Positions 8,452-16,095 of a DNA stretch of 64,000 bases are shown here, piece by piece. Below the pieces are notes generated by a model. It was not told where the DNA came from. It searched no databases and was given only the letters and a program-made list of their open reading frames with translations. A program made the position numbers and the translations under genes. The first letter of the stretch is position 1; the number at the start of each line of letters is the position of its first letter. The stretch spans positions 1-64,000 of the forward strand of contig NZ_JBHLWI010000014.1 in assembly GCF_042432905.1 (NCBI RefSeq), given 5' to 3'. The DNA comes from Fontibacter flavus (GTDB lineage Bacteria > Bacteroidota > Bacteroidia > Cytophagales > Cyclobacteriaceae).

Positions 8452-8934
8452 TTACTTTTTGTAAATCAATGCCACACAATATGCCGACACTCCTTCTTCC
8501 CTTCCTACAAAACCCAATTTCTCAGTTGTAGTCGCTTTAACAGAAATAGCGCCTTCCTCAACACCCATCACTTCTGAAAGACATGCTTTTATAGCAGGAA
8601 TGTGTGGATTGAGTTTGGGAAGCTGAAGACAGACAGTTGTATCGATATTGCCCACTTCATAGCCTGCGTCCCTGATCAATACCATCACCTCACGCAACAA
8701 AATCTTGCTGTCAATTCCTTTATACTTGGGGTCTTTATCAGAAAAATGGTAGCCGATATCCCTCATGTTGGCTGCTCCTAAGAGTGCGTCACAGATCACA
8801 TGGATCAATACATCGGCATCGGAATGGCCCAAGGCCCCTTTTTCGTGTTCCAGCTTGATTCCTCCCAACCAAAAATCCAATCCTTCATGCAACTGATGCA
8901 CATCATAGCCAAAACCAATTCTGAAGTTATTCAT
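8452..8934 (-). CDS. ispF: 2-C-methyl-D-erythritol 2,4-cyclodiphosphate synthase
   Basis: An enzyme of the non-mevalonate isoprenoid pathway that cyclises CDP-methylerythritol 2-phosphate to MEcPP. It works as a trimer with one zinc or manganese per site. The metal site is visible as D11 and H13 in GYDVHQL. The LGHSDADVLIH and GYHFSDKDPKYKG blocks are the other signatures. I start at the internal ATG that gives MNNFRIGFGYDVH (160 residues); a longer frame adds 14 residues with no family match. mnmD follows after a single base. Upstream lies a repeat-rich spacer instead of another gene. Confidence 0.95.
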   Translation of the reverse strand: MNNFRIGFGYDVHQLHEGLDFWLGGIKLEHEKGALGHSDADVLIHVICDALLGAANMRDIGYHFSDKDPKYKGIDSKILLREVMVLIRDAGYEVGNIDTTVCLQLPKLNPHIPAIKACLSEVMGVEEGAISVKATTTEKLGFVGREEGVSAYCVALIYKK

Positions 8935-8973
8935 ATCTCTTTTATAATGTTCTTTACTTTTTGATAGTAGACG

Positions 8974-9001
8974 CAAGACACAAGATGCAAGACATAAGAC
9001 T
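8974..9001. repeat. Four tandem copies of a 7-base unit (CAAGACA-like)
   Basis: Units read CAAGACA, CAAGATG, CAAGACA, TAAGACT. They lie between ispF and the M16 peptidase gene. Similar 'CAAG' simple repeats are frequent in intergenic regions of Cytophagales; no function is claimed. Confidence 0.7.
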
Positions 9002-9025
9002 TGATTTCTCTAGATCCACAAATGT

Positions 9026-9084
9026 CTAATTCTAACCTATTTCAACCTTATTTCTAACTTATTTCTACCTATTTCAAATTATTT
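9026..9084. repeat. Imperfect tandem repeat of 10-11 bases (CTAACCTATTT-like)
   Basis: A partial unit at 9026, then five units: CTAACCTATTT, CAACCTTATTT, CTAACTTATTT, CTACCTATTT, CAAATTATTT. The last unit runs into the stop codon of the M16 gene. Copy number could vary between strains. Confidence 0.7.
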
Positions 9085-10320
9085 CGAAGCAGATTTATAG
9101 TAAACCACTGAGGCATTATCCTCTTTCAATATCCCATTCGCCCAGTCCATAATGCTGTCTGCCGGGATTTGGGTTTTCTTCTCATACTCGGTCTGATAAA
9201 GATCGGGATTTCCTAAATGAGCGTAATAAGCCAGGCTCATAGCCCTATTCAATAACTGTACAGACTCGTATGTTTTCATCGCTTCCGCCTGATTTTTGAC
9301 TTTGGTGAGGGTATTTTCGGCAATTGTAGATTGGAGAAAAGCGCTGACCACTTCATCTAGCGCTTTTTCCGCTAATTCTGCACTTTGTCCTTTTTCCATC
9401 TTACCCGAAAAGATCAGTAATCCAGGATCAACAGTACCTAAGATATAAGCTCCAATAGAAGCAAATATATTCCCGTTTTTAACCAACTGCTGCTCCAATA
9501 TGGAAGAACGTCCAAAACCCAAAATATCCGTAATCAAATCTGCCTGCAAATACCCCTCTTGAAGTTTTCCCGGCATATGATACACTTTGTACAGCGCATC
9601 TGTGGGCACGTCAGCTTCCACAGTAAGCGTCTTCTTAGCAGCTTGAGGCATCTCCTGAGGAATAGTTCTCTTGGGAATTTTCCCGGAAGGAATATCACCA
9701 AACCACTTTTCTGCCAAACCTTTAACTTGACCCAAAGTAACATCACCCGCCACCACCATCACTGCATTGTCAGGACGGTAATGGGTATAATAAAACTCCT
9801 CAACATCCTCTCTCTGATAATTGACAATATCTTCTATCTCCTTGCCAATCGTAGGCCATTGATAAGGATGTGTATCATAGGCCAATTTGCGGATATGATG
9901 AAAAACATCACCATAAGGCTGATTGAGATAGCGTTGTTTATATTCCTCTATCACCACCTTCCTTTGGGTTTCTATCGTCTTTTCACTGAGATTGAGCTGT
10001 AGCATCCTATCCGATTCCAACCAAAATGCCGTTTCTATGTTGACTGCTGGAAGTGTGATGTAATAGTTGGTGATATCTGTATTGGTAAATGCATTACAAG
10101 AACCTCCTACCCTCTCCAGGGCGGTATCAAAGACAGGAACATTCTTAGAACTCCCAAACATGAGGTGTTCAAAATAATGCGCCAATCCTGTTTTACCTGG
10201 TATTTCATTACGGGAACCTACCTTATACAAAATATTGAGCACAGCCATTTTACTGCTGTGGTCTTCATGAACCAGCACTTTTAGGCCATTGTCCAATGTA
10301 AACTGTTGGTAATTGATCAT
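9079..10320 (-). CDS. M16 family zinc metallopeptidase (insulinase-like)
   Basis: A 413-residue pitrilysin/insulinase-type peptidase. It has the inverted zinc motif HYFEH (H48, E51, H52) and the downstream glutamate helix ETQRKVVIEEYKQRY that gives the third ligand, so this is the catalytic half. The second half has the substrate-clamping fold (VVAGDVTLGQVKGLAEKWFGDIPSG). No signal peptide is evident, so it appears cytoplasmic or loosely envelope-associated. M16 proteins of this size often have a second, inactive partner gene next door; none is present here. A small HMA protein lies 29 bases upstream and may share its transcript. The substrate is unknown. Confidence 0.9.
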   Translation of the reverse strand: MINYQQFTLDNGLKVLVHEDHSSKMAVLNILYKVGSRNEIPGKTGLAHYFEHLMFGSSKNVPVFDTALERVGGSCNAFTNTDITNYYITLPAVNIETAFWLESDRMLQLNLSEKTIETQRKVVIEEYKQRYLNQPYGDVFHHIRKLAYDTHPYQWPTIGKEIEDIVNYQREDVEEFYYTHYRPDNAVMVVAGDVTLGQVKGLAEKWFGDIPSGKIPKRTIPQEMPQAAKKTLTVEADVPTDALYKVYHMPGKLQEGYLQADLITDILGFGRSSILEQQLVKNGNIFASIGAYILGTVDPGLLIFSGKMEKGQSAELAEKALDEVVSAFLQSTIAENTLTKVKNQAEAMKTYESVQLLNRAMSLAYYAHLGNPDLYQTEYEKKTQIPADSIMDWANGILKEDNASVVYYKSASK

Positions 10321-10349
10321 GGGATGCTAAATGTCGACTGGGGAAAATA

Positions 10350-10553
10350 TTAAATACTTTCTCCCTTATAGCCGGAAGTTTCCAAAGCCTTCACAATGAC
10401 ATCTTCACTTATTTCTCCCTCAACAGTCAATATGCGGTCAGGATGGGTCAGGTCAACTTGCCAGGAACCCGCTGCAACTTTATCCATTTCAGGTGTAATC
10501 GCTGCCACACATGCACCACATTTAACGTTTGTTTTTAACTGTATCTTCTTCAT
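10350..10553 (-). CDS. Small heavy-metal-associated (HMA) domain protein
   Basis: A 67-residue ferredoxin-like HMA protein, the size of copper chaperones such as CopZ. The metal motif reads KCGACVA with C12 and C15. The usual methionine before the first cysteine (MxCxxC) is replaced (NVKCGAC), so copper specificity is not certain. No P-type ATPase or copper-responsive regulator lies nearby. It precedes the M16 gene by 29 bases on the same strand. The call as a metal-binding domain is firm; the metal and partner are not known. Confidence 0.82.
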   Translation of the reverse strand: MKKIQLKTNVKCGACVAAITPEMDKVAAGSWQVDLTHPDRILTVEGEISEDVIVKALETSGYKGESI

Positions 10554-10616
10554 ATGATCTGCTTGTTTGTAATAAATTTCTACTGCATCGGAATAAGTCC
10601 GACTGACAGTAAAACC

Positions 10617-10640
10617 TAAAAAAGGAAAATTTGATTCCTT
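10617..10640 (-). terminator. Probable terminator of the two-gene exported-protein unit
   Basis: Read on the minus strand, AAGGAA pairs with TTCCTT around a seven-base loop, followed by a run of T (the A run at 10618-10623 on the plus strand). It lies 50 bases after the stop of the gene at 10691. The stem is only six pairs. Confidence 0.5.
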
Positions 10641-10690
10641 CTATCAGTAAGCCGCAATTTACCTAACTCCTATTACAAGTCATGAGTTTA

Positions 10691-11200
10691 TCAAAAATAA
10701 AAAGTATAGGCAAAAATTTTGGTTTGGGGGATTTTGCCGTCAAAATACGGCGAAGCTTGGTTTTTAGGAGTCCCAAAATTATACAAATCCACTGCTTGAC
10801 GGGTCAGATTTCTGGCGGATCTTCTGAAAAACCCGGCCACAATATCAATACCCAAAGCTGAAACTACCAAAGGCAAATAGAGATTGCTAGGCTGAGATGA
10901 CTGGGGTTGGGGTACTATCAAATAGTAAGTGCTTCCTAAAAAAACAGCCGTTCTTGCAATATCCAATCCCAAATTGATCCTTTGCTTTCTCAAGGCGCTT
11001 TGATACACTTCAAATACTTCCGTATCTGAAGACATCAGGTCTAAAATCTGGGCTTTATTAAGTTTTTGAGGACCATCATAGATGTCAATAACCTGCCCTA
11101 TAATATTATTCCTGTAATCAACAGTGAGATAGGGTTCATACTGTCCAAAACTGTGATGGGCAAAAAAGAGCAAAAACACTATAAAAATTAATTTTCTCAT
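10691..11200 (-). CDS. Exported protein of unknown function, paralogue of its upstream neighbour
   Basis: A 169-residue protein with a clear signal peptide (MRKLIFIVFLLFFAHHSFGQ). A short helix-forming block follows (KLNKAQILDLMSSDTEVFEVYQ), then a hydrophobic segment near residues 85-100, a second one near 110-125 (LVVSALGIDIVAGFF), and a strand-like C-terminus ending in aromatic residues (TKIFAYTFYF). I do not recognise a family. The same order of blocks appears in the gene just upstream, which starts six bases away, so the two look like an ancient tandem duplication. An envelope location is likely; no catalytic motif is visible. Confidence 0.7.
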   Translation of the reverse strand: MRKLIFIVFLLFFAHHSFGQYEPYLTVDYRNNIIGQVIDIYDGPQKLNKAQILDLMSSDTEVFEVYQSALRKQRINLGLDIARTAVFLGSTYYLIVPQPQSSQPSNLYLPLVVSALGIDIVAGFFRRSARNLTRQAVDLYNFGTPKNQASPYFDGKIPQTKIFAYTFYF

Positions 11201-11206
11201 AGAACT

Positions 11207-11761
11207 TTAGAAATTTAAAGCAATACCGGTTTTAAGAGGACTCAACTTCAACTCCCAAGTTGGCTGGTAAACCAGGTTCCTGGAAACTTTGTAATTATAA
11301 TTCTCCAGGGCATTGGAAGACCTTCTTTTTCCTTCTCTTCGCATAGGTATGCCCACGATGTCCAACACAATCGCACCTGTCAACATGCCCAATAAAGGGA
11401 CCAAGTCGCTTTGACTGATTTCAGTGGTTAATAGATACACATTTGCCGCAGCGCCAAGTGCCAATGCTCCCCATCTCAATGTCGCTCCTGTCGCTAATTT
11501 TTGATTAGCTATTGAAAACTCTTTGGCATCTTCAGGGGAAATTTGTAGTATTTTTTTGACCTCACTCGCCTTGATCTTTTTGCCCTCCGCAAAATAGGTG
11601 TGACCATTGAAGAAATTCTCCTTGTAGGTAATGATCGGGTAAGTATCTGCCTCATTTGTAAAAGGTACACCATCAGGCTGATATCTCGGATGGCTTTGCG
11701 CAAAAGCTCCATGAACTGTTGCCGTCAAAAAGAATAAAAACAATACTAAAAATCTTTTCAT
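11207..11761 (-). CDS. Exported protein of unknown function, paralogue of its downstream neighbour
   Basis: About 184 residues with a signal peptide ending in GAFAQ. It has the same layout as the next gene. A K-[IL]-x(3)-[EQ]-[VI] helix (KIKASEVKKILQISPEDAKEF) comes first. Two hydrophobic stretches follow (LRWGALALGAAANVYLL; LTGAIVLDIVGIP), then an R-rich stretch (RREGKRRSS) ahead of an ALENYN motif that matches AVDLYN in the neighbour. The C-terminal strand ends in F, as in outer-membrane proteins. Two close ATG codons are possible; I used the second (MKRFL). Co-transcription with the paralogue is near certain (six-base gap). Function unknown. Confidence 0.7.
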   Translation of the reverse strand: MKRFLVLFLFFLTATVHGAFAQSHPRYQPDGVPFTNEADTYPIITYKENFFNGHTYFAEGKKIKASEVKKILQISPEDAKEFSIANQKLATGATLRWGALALGAAANVYLLTTEISQSDLVPLLGMLTGAIVLDIVGIPMRREGKRRSSNALENYNYKVSRNLVYQPTWELKLSPLKTGIALNF

Positions 11762-11806
11762 TACCATTAAAACGATATTCTCAAGACTTGGTTTCCAGTT
11801 AAAACT

Positions 11807-11836
11807 AAAAAAAGCGGCTTCTCAACCGCTTTTTTT
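11807..11836 (-). terminator. Rho-independent terminator of metK
   Basis: AAGCGG pairs with CCGCTT around an eight-base loop, with A and T runs on both sides, so it can act in both directions. It lies just after the metK stop codon. Confidence 0.88.
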
Positions 11837-11840
11837 AATT

Positions 11841-13094
11841 TTATAAGCCAAAGACTTTCTTAACCGTATCGACGTAGTCCAGTTTTTCCCAGGTAAACAA
11901 TTCTACATCAAAAGTAATGGATTTGCCATAAGGAGTTCTAAAAGTTTTGGTAACCACTTCATTTTCTCTACCCATATGACCATAAGCGGCTGTTTCCTCA
12001 TAAATAGGATTCCTAAGCTTCAATCGCTGTTCGATGGCATAAGGTCTCATATCAAATATTTCCTCAACTTTCTTGGCAATTTCACCATCAGTCATGCCCA
12101 CATTGGAAGTTCCATAGGTATTGACATAGATTCCCATAGGTTTGGCTACACCGATAGCATAAGATACCTGAACCAACATTTCATCAGCTACACCTGCCGC
12201 CACCATGTTCTTGGCAATATGTCGGGTAGCATAGGCTGCTGAGCGGTCAACTTTGGAAGGATCTTTACCTGAGAAGGCTCCTCCTCCATGTGCTCCTTTA
12301 CCTCCATAAGTATCTACAATGATTTTTCTTCCTGTCAGACCAGTATCACCATGTGGACCACCGATCACAAATTTCCCGGTAGGGTTGATATGATAAGTGA
12401 TTTTATCTGTAAACAATGCCTGATTTTCAGGTTTCAGCTGAGCTTTAACCCTTGGGATAAGGATATTGATCATATCCTCTTTGATCTTGGCCAACATGGT
12501 TGGTTCGTCGGCAAATTCATCATGCTGCGTGGAGATCACGATAGCATCAATCCTTTGAGGCTGATTATCATCAGAATATTCAATCGTTACTTGAGATTTG
12601 GAATCAGGCCTCAAATAAGTAATGTCCTTATTTTCTCTCCTCAAGGCTGCCAATTCCTTCAAAATCCTATGGGAAAGGTCCAAAGCCAAAGGCATATAGT
12701 TATCGGTTTCCTTTGTCGCATAACCAAACATCATCCCCTGATCTCCTGCTCCCTGTTCTTCAGGGTGATCTCTATCTACACCTTGGTTGATATCCGGAGA
12801 CTGTTCATGAATCGCAGACAATACACCGCAGGAATTCCCATCAAACATATATTCCCCCTTAGTATAACCGATACGGTTGATCACTTGACGGGCAATTTGC
12901 TGAACATCCAGGTATGTTTCTGATTTCACCTCGCCTGCAAGGATAACCTGTCCTGTGGTCACCAATGTTTCACAGGCCACCTTGGAACGCGGATCAAAAG
13001 CCAAAAAATTATCGATCAATGCATCTGAGATCTGATCCGCTATTTTGTCCGGATGCCCCTCAGATACCGATTCTGAAGTAAATAAATAAGGCAT
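11841..13094 (-). CDS. metK: S-adenosylmethionine synthetase
   Basis: A cytoplasmic enzyme that makes S-adenosylmethionine from methionine and ATP, releasing phosphate and pyrophosphate; usually a tetramer with Mg and K ions. The ATP-site signature EGHPDK is at residues 12-17. The second signature GGGAFSGKDPSKVDRSAAY is near residues 270-290. At 417 residues it is slightly longer than the E. coli enzyme, mainly through a C-terminal extension (RTPYGKSITFDVELFTWEKLDYV) that I believe is usual in Bacteroidota. It stands as a single-gene unit with its own terminator. No SAM riboswitch fold was found in front of it. Confidence 0.97.
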   Translation of the reverse strand: MPYLFTSESVSEGHPDKIADQISDALIDNFLAFDPRSKVACETLVTTGQVILAGEVKSETYLDVQQIARQVINRIGYTKGEYMFDGNSCGVLSAIHEQSPDINQGVDRDHPEEQGAGDQGMMFGYATKETDNYMPLALDLSHRILKELAALRRENKDITYLRPDSKSQVTIEYSDDNQPQRIDAIVISTQHDEFADEPTMLAKIKEDMINILIPRVKAQLKPENQALFTDKITYHINPTGKFVIGGPHGDTGLTGRKIIVDTYGGKGAHGGGAFSGKDPSKVDRSAAYATRHIAKNMVAAGVADEMLVQVSYAIGVAKPMGIYVNTYGTSNVGMTDGEIAKKVEEIFDMRPYAIEQRLKLRNPIYEETAAYGHMGRENEVVTKTFRTPYGKSITFDVELFTWEKLDYVDTVKKVFGL

Positions 13095-13366
13095 AGTTTA
13101 TATTGTAGTTAGCAAGTTTTCAATTAGCCCGTAAAAATACAGTTTAAGGGGGAAATAAAAAACTTAAATAGAAGAACACTAACACCCTACAAGGTTTGAT
13201 AATTACAACTATTTTAAGGCATGTTCTTTAACAAGCAGGAGTCAGCTCCTGACATCACCATTTGGGGAGAAAATTTGATCACCAAACATTCAGAACCTCT
13301 ATAGACAAATCCATTTTAAAATTTTAATCTTTCATTTTCAAACCTTCCATTCCCCCATTAAATCCT
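13095..13366. other. Divergent intergenic region between metK and purM
   Basis: No gene was seen. It must hold the metK promoter on the minus strand and the purM promoter on the plus strand. The only secondary structure of note is a small perfect hairpin, CAGGAG/CTCCTG at 13236-13251. I found no riboswitch-like conserved core. Confidence 0.5.
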
Positions 13367-13374
13367 TAACTTTG
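13367..13374 (+). promoter_or_regulatory. -7 element (TAACTTTG) of purM
   Basis: Exact TAnnTTTG match. Transcription should start at about 13380, which rules out the GTG at 13374 as start codon. It leaves either an almost leaderless start at 13383 or a leader of about 23 bases to the ATG at 13404. Confidence 0.6.
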
Positions 13375-13403
13375 TGCCTAATATGAGCAAGTCCAATCCC
13401 TCC

Positions 13404-14567
13404 ATGAACGAAAGGTATATGCAAAGAGGTGTTTCCGCCTCTAAAGAAGATGTTCACCAAGCTATTTCCAAACTTGACAAGGGCCTTTTCCCTAAAGCAT
13501 TCTGCAAAATTGTAGAAGATACTCTTGGGAATGACCCTGATTACTGTAATATCATGCATGCGGATGGTGCAGGAACCAAGTCCTCATTGGCTTACATGTA
13601 CTGGAAAGAAACAGGAGACCTTAGTGTGTGGAAAGGAATTGCCCAGGATGCCATCATCATGAATATCGATGACCTCCTATGTGTGGGAGCTATCAATAAC
13701 ATTCTGGTTTCTTCCACGATTGGACGAAATAAAAATCTCATTCCAGGAGAAGTCATTTCTGCCATCATCAATGGTACAGAGGAAGTCTTGCAGATGCTAA
13801 GGGACCATGGTGTCAATGTAGTTTTGACAGGTGGTGAAACAGCAGATGTGGGTGATTTGGTCAGGACAGTCATTGTGGACAGTACAGTGACCTGTCGCAT
13901 GAGAAGGGAGGAGGTTATTTCCAATGATAAGATCAGACCCGGAGATGTAGTAGTAGGATTGGCCTCCTACGGTCAAGCTACCTATGAAGATTTTTATAAT
14001 GGCGGTATGGGTTCTAATGGTCTGACTTCTGCTAGGCATGATGTTTTCAATAAGGTATTGAAATCTACCTACCCTGAAAGCTTTGACCCTGCGGTTCCAA
14101 CAGATCTGGTCTATACCGGAAAATATAACCTGACTGACCCAGCGCCGGGATTACCTGTAGATATGGGAAAACTGGTACTTTCTCCTACCCGTACCTACGC
14201 TCCTATCATGGTGGATGTATTGAAATATTTACGTCCTCAGATTCATGGTATCGTACATTGCAGCGGTGGTGCCCAGACAAAAGTGCTTCATTTTGTAGAC
14301 AATGTCCATGTGGTAAAAGACAACCTTTTTGATACTCCTCCCTTGTTCAAAATCATCCAAGAAGAAAGCGGCACAGATTGGAAAGAAATGTACAAGGTCT
14401 TTAATATGGGTCACCGTATGGAAATTTATCTGGAAGAAAGGTATGCAGAAGAAGTGATCGACATTGCTGAAACGCTTGGTGTTGAAGCCAAAATCATCGG
14501 AAGAGTATTGCCACATGAAGGAAAAAAAGTAACCGTACAGGGTGCCCATGGCACTTTTGAGTATTGA
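13404..14567 (+). CDS. purM: Phosphoribosylformylglycinamidine cyclo-ligase (AIR synthase), long Bacteroidota form
   Basis: Fifth step of purine synthesis: ATP-dependent ring closure of FGAM to AIR in the cytoplasm. The PurM/SelD-type fold is clear from HADGAGTKSS, MNIDDLLCVGA, TGGETADVGDLVR and the FNMGHRMEIY block near the end. At about 387 residues it belongs to the longer form common in Bacteroidota, not the 345-residue E. coli type. I chose the ATG giving MNERYMQRGVSASKEDV because the promoter box lies 30 bases upstream; an ATG at 13383 would add seven residues and be nearly leaderless. No other purine genes are next to it. Confidence 0.93.
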   Translation: MNERYMQRGVSASKEDVHQAISKLDKGLFPKAFCKIVEDTLGNDPDYCNIMHADGAGTKSSLAYMYWKETGDLSVWKGIAQDAIIMNIDDLLCVGAINNILVSSTIGRNKNLIPGEVISAIINGTEEVLQMLRDHGVNVVLTGGETADVGDLVRTVIVDSTVTCRMRREEVISNDKIRPGDVVVGLASYGQATYEDFYNGGMGSNGLTSARHDVFNKVLKSTYPESFDPAVPTDLVYTGKYNLTDPAPGLPVDMGKLVLSPTRTYAPIMVDVLKYLRPQIHGIVHCSGGAQTKVLHFVDNVHVVKDNLFDTPPLFKIIQEESGTDWKEMYKVFNMGHRMEIYLEERYAEEVIDIAETLGVEAKIIGRVLPHEGKKVTVQGAHGTFEY

Positions 14568-14649
14568 TTTAATCTTAGAATGTAGTTCTTCAATCATCCT
14601 TTTATTTTTTTCAATACGATTTTAATTCATCAGATTGCGCAGGTAAAAT

Positions 14650-14679
14650 AATATAGGGAAAAATATATTTCCCTATATT
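14650..14679 (+). promoter_or_regulatory. Perfect 12-base inverted repeat upstream of the ceramidase-like gene
   Basis: AATATAGGGAAA at 14650-14661 and its exact complement at 14668-14679, six bases apart, ending 24 bases before the next start codon. There is no T run after it. A TATATTTC box resembling the -7 element is embedded in the right arm. It could be an operator or a leader hairpin; a terminator for purM is less likely. Confidence 0.55.
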
Positions 14680-14703
14680 ACTATCTGAATCCTATCACCA
14701 CAC

Positions 14704-16044
14704 ATGTCAAAAACCTATCTTCAACGCATTTTCAGAATCATGGCATGGATCCTGGGAATTCTCTTTTTCTTAGGTATGTTTTTGATCACCAAGGTAGATC
14801 GAAAACCTTATCAGGAAATGGATTACTACAAAAAAACCATGAGCCATCTTGATACTCTTTCTCTAATGGAAAGTAGTGGATCTATCTGGAAATCAGGATG
14901 GAGCAAGGTAAATGCCACGCCGGATACGCCTGCCAGCTTAGTGGGTTATAAACCCAGAGGCAAATATGAATTTGTGCAGGACAGCAGCTTTATCCGCAGC
15001 ATTGTAGTCAGCAATGGCCAATCTCAAATTGCTTTTTTGAATTATGAACTGATGATTGTTCATCCCCGGCTTCAACTCAAAATCGAAGAAGCAGTTCAAC
15101 AGGCCGGAATATCCCTAGACCATATATATTTTACCGCCACTCATACCCATTCAGGCATTGGGGGCTATATGCCTGGCCTGATGGGCAAAATAGCTTTTGG
15201 AGGCTATGATCAAAACATCATGACCATGATGGCAGAAAAAAGCATTCTTGCCTTACAAGGTGCTTTGGCAAGTCAAGACACAGTTAGCCTGATTTTTCAA
15301 AAATCCTTCACGGACTCCATGGTTATGAATAGACTGATCAAAAATGATCCCGTTGAGCCTTACATCAGGCAATTGGTATTTCAGAAAAATAATGGATCAA
15401 AAGCTTCTTTTACCACGTTTTCTGCTCATCCTACTATCATGGGCTCAAAATTCATGGGGCTATCAGGAGATTACCCCCACTATTTCAGTGAAAAACTGGA
15501 GGAAGAATTTGAAGTAGTGCTTTTTGCCGCTGGAACTGTAGGAAGTCACAGGGCTATAGCAAACGGTAATTCACCTCAGGATGTAAAAGATTATGGACTT
15601 AATCTTTCCAATCAATTACATGAAAATCTGATACAAAGCGACACCATAATAACCCCCATAGTCCGAAATGCTGATTTACCTTTAGCGCTTAGAAAAGCCC
15701 ATTATAAAATTGGCAAAAACGTGCGTTTACGTCCCTGGGTATTCAATTCCTTGTTTGGAGAAACCAATGCCCATTTTGATATTGTCCGACTCGGAAACAC
15801 CCTAATGGTCAGTTCCAGCGGGGAGATTTCAGGGGTATTTATGGAAGCATGGGAAAAGTATGCAGAAGAGCAAGGGTTACACCTCATCATTACCTGTTTC
15901 AATGGAGGATACATCGGTTATATCACCCCTGACCAATACTATGATGAAAAGCTTTATGAAGTCCGGGAAATGAACTGGTTCGGCCCATATAATGGTGCCT
16001 ATTTTGATGAAATCATCAGAAAAATCATCCAAAAAGCCATTTGA
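14704..16044 (+). CDS. Neutral/alkaline ceramidase N-terminal-domain protein, membrane-anchored
   Basis: A 446-residue protein with an N-terminal membrane anchor (about residues 12-28) and then the neutral/alkaline non-lysosomal ceramidase fold. Family marks are SGWSKVNATP near the start, the metal-site block FTATHTHSGIGGYMPG, HPTIMG and SGDYPHYFSEKLE. Classical ceramidases have GDVSPN holding the nucleophile serine after the Q/A-G-x-x-G turn; here that place reads FAAGTVGSHRAIANG. The usual catalytic residue is therefore not obvious. The large C-terminal domain is also absent. It may act on an amide other than ceramide; many Bacteroidota make sphingolipids, so a lipid role is plausible but unproved. 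Confidence 0.8.
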   Translation: MSKTYLQRIFRIMAWILGILFFLGMFLITKVDRKPYQEMDYYKKTMSHLDTLSLMESSGSIWKSGWSKVNATPDTPASLVGYKPRGKYEFVQDSSFIRSIVVSNGQSQIAFLNYELMIVHPRLQLKIEEAVQQAGISLDHIYFTATHTHSGIGGYMPGLMGKIAFGGYDQNIMTMMAEKSILALQGALASQDTVSLIFQKSFTDSMVMNRLIKNDPVEPYIRQLVFQKNNGSKASFTTFSAHPTIMGSKFMGLSGDYPHYFSEKLEEEFEVVLFAAGTVGSHRAIANGNSPQDVKDYGLNLSNQLHENLIQSDTIITPIVRNADLPLALRKAHYKIGKNVRLRPWVFNSLFGETNAHFDIVRLGNTLMVSSSGEISGVFMEAWEKYAEEQGLHLIITCFNGGYIGYITPDQYYDEKLYEVREMNWFGPYNGAYFDEIIRKIIQKAI

Positions 16045-16095
16045 CCCTAGCCTATTACACTATAACCTTGTTCAAAAAGCTGAAGAAAGAGCCCT

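Noticed and set aside
12288..12923. A 211-codon open frame on the plus strand opposite metK
   Set aside because: It lies wholly within metK on the other strand and shows no signal, motif or promoter; codon bias of metK explains it.
13095..13366. SAM riboswitch upstream of metK
   Set aside because: Only one small six-pair hairpin (13236-13251) is visible and none of the conserved core features of SAM-I or SAM-II could be found; no terminator or sequester stem lies near the metK start.
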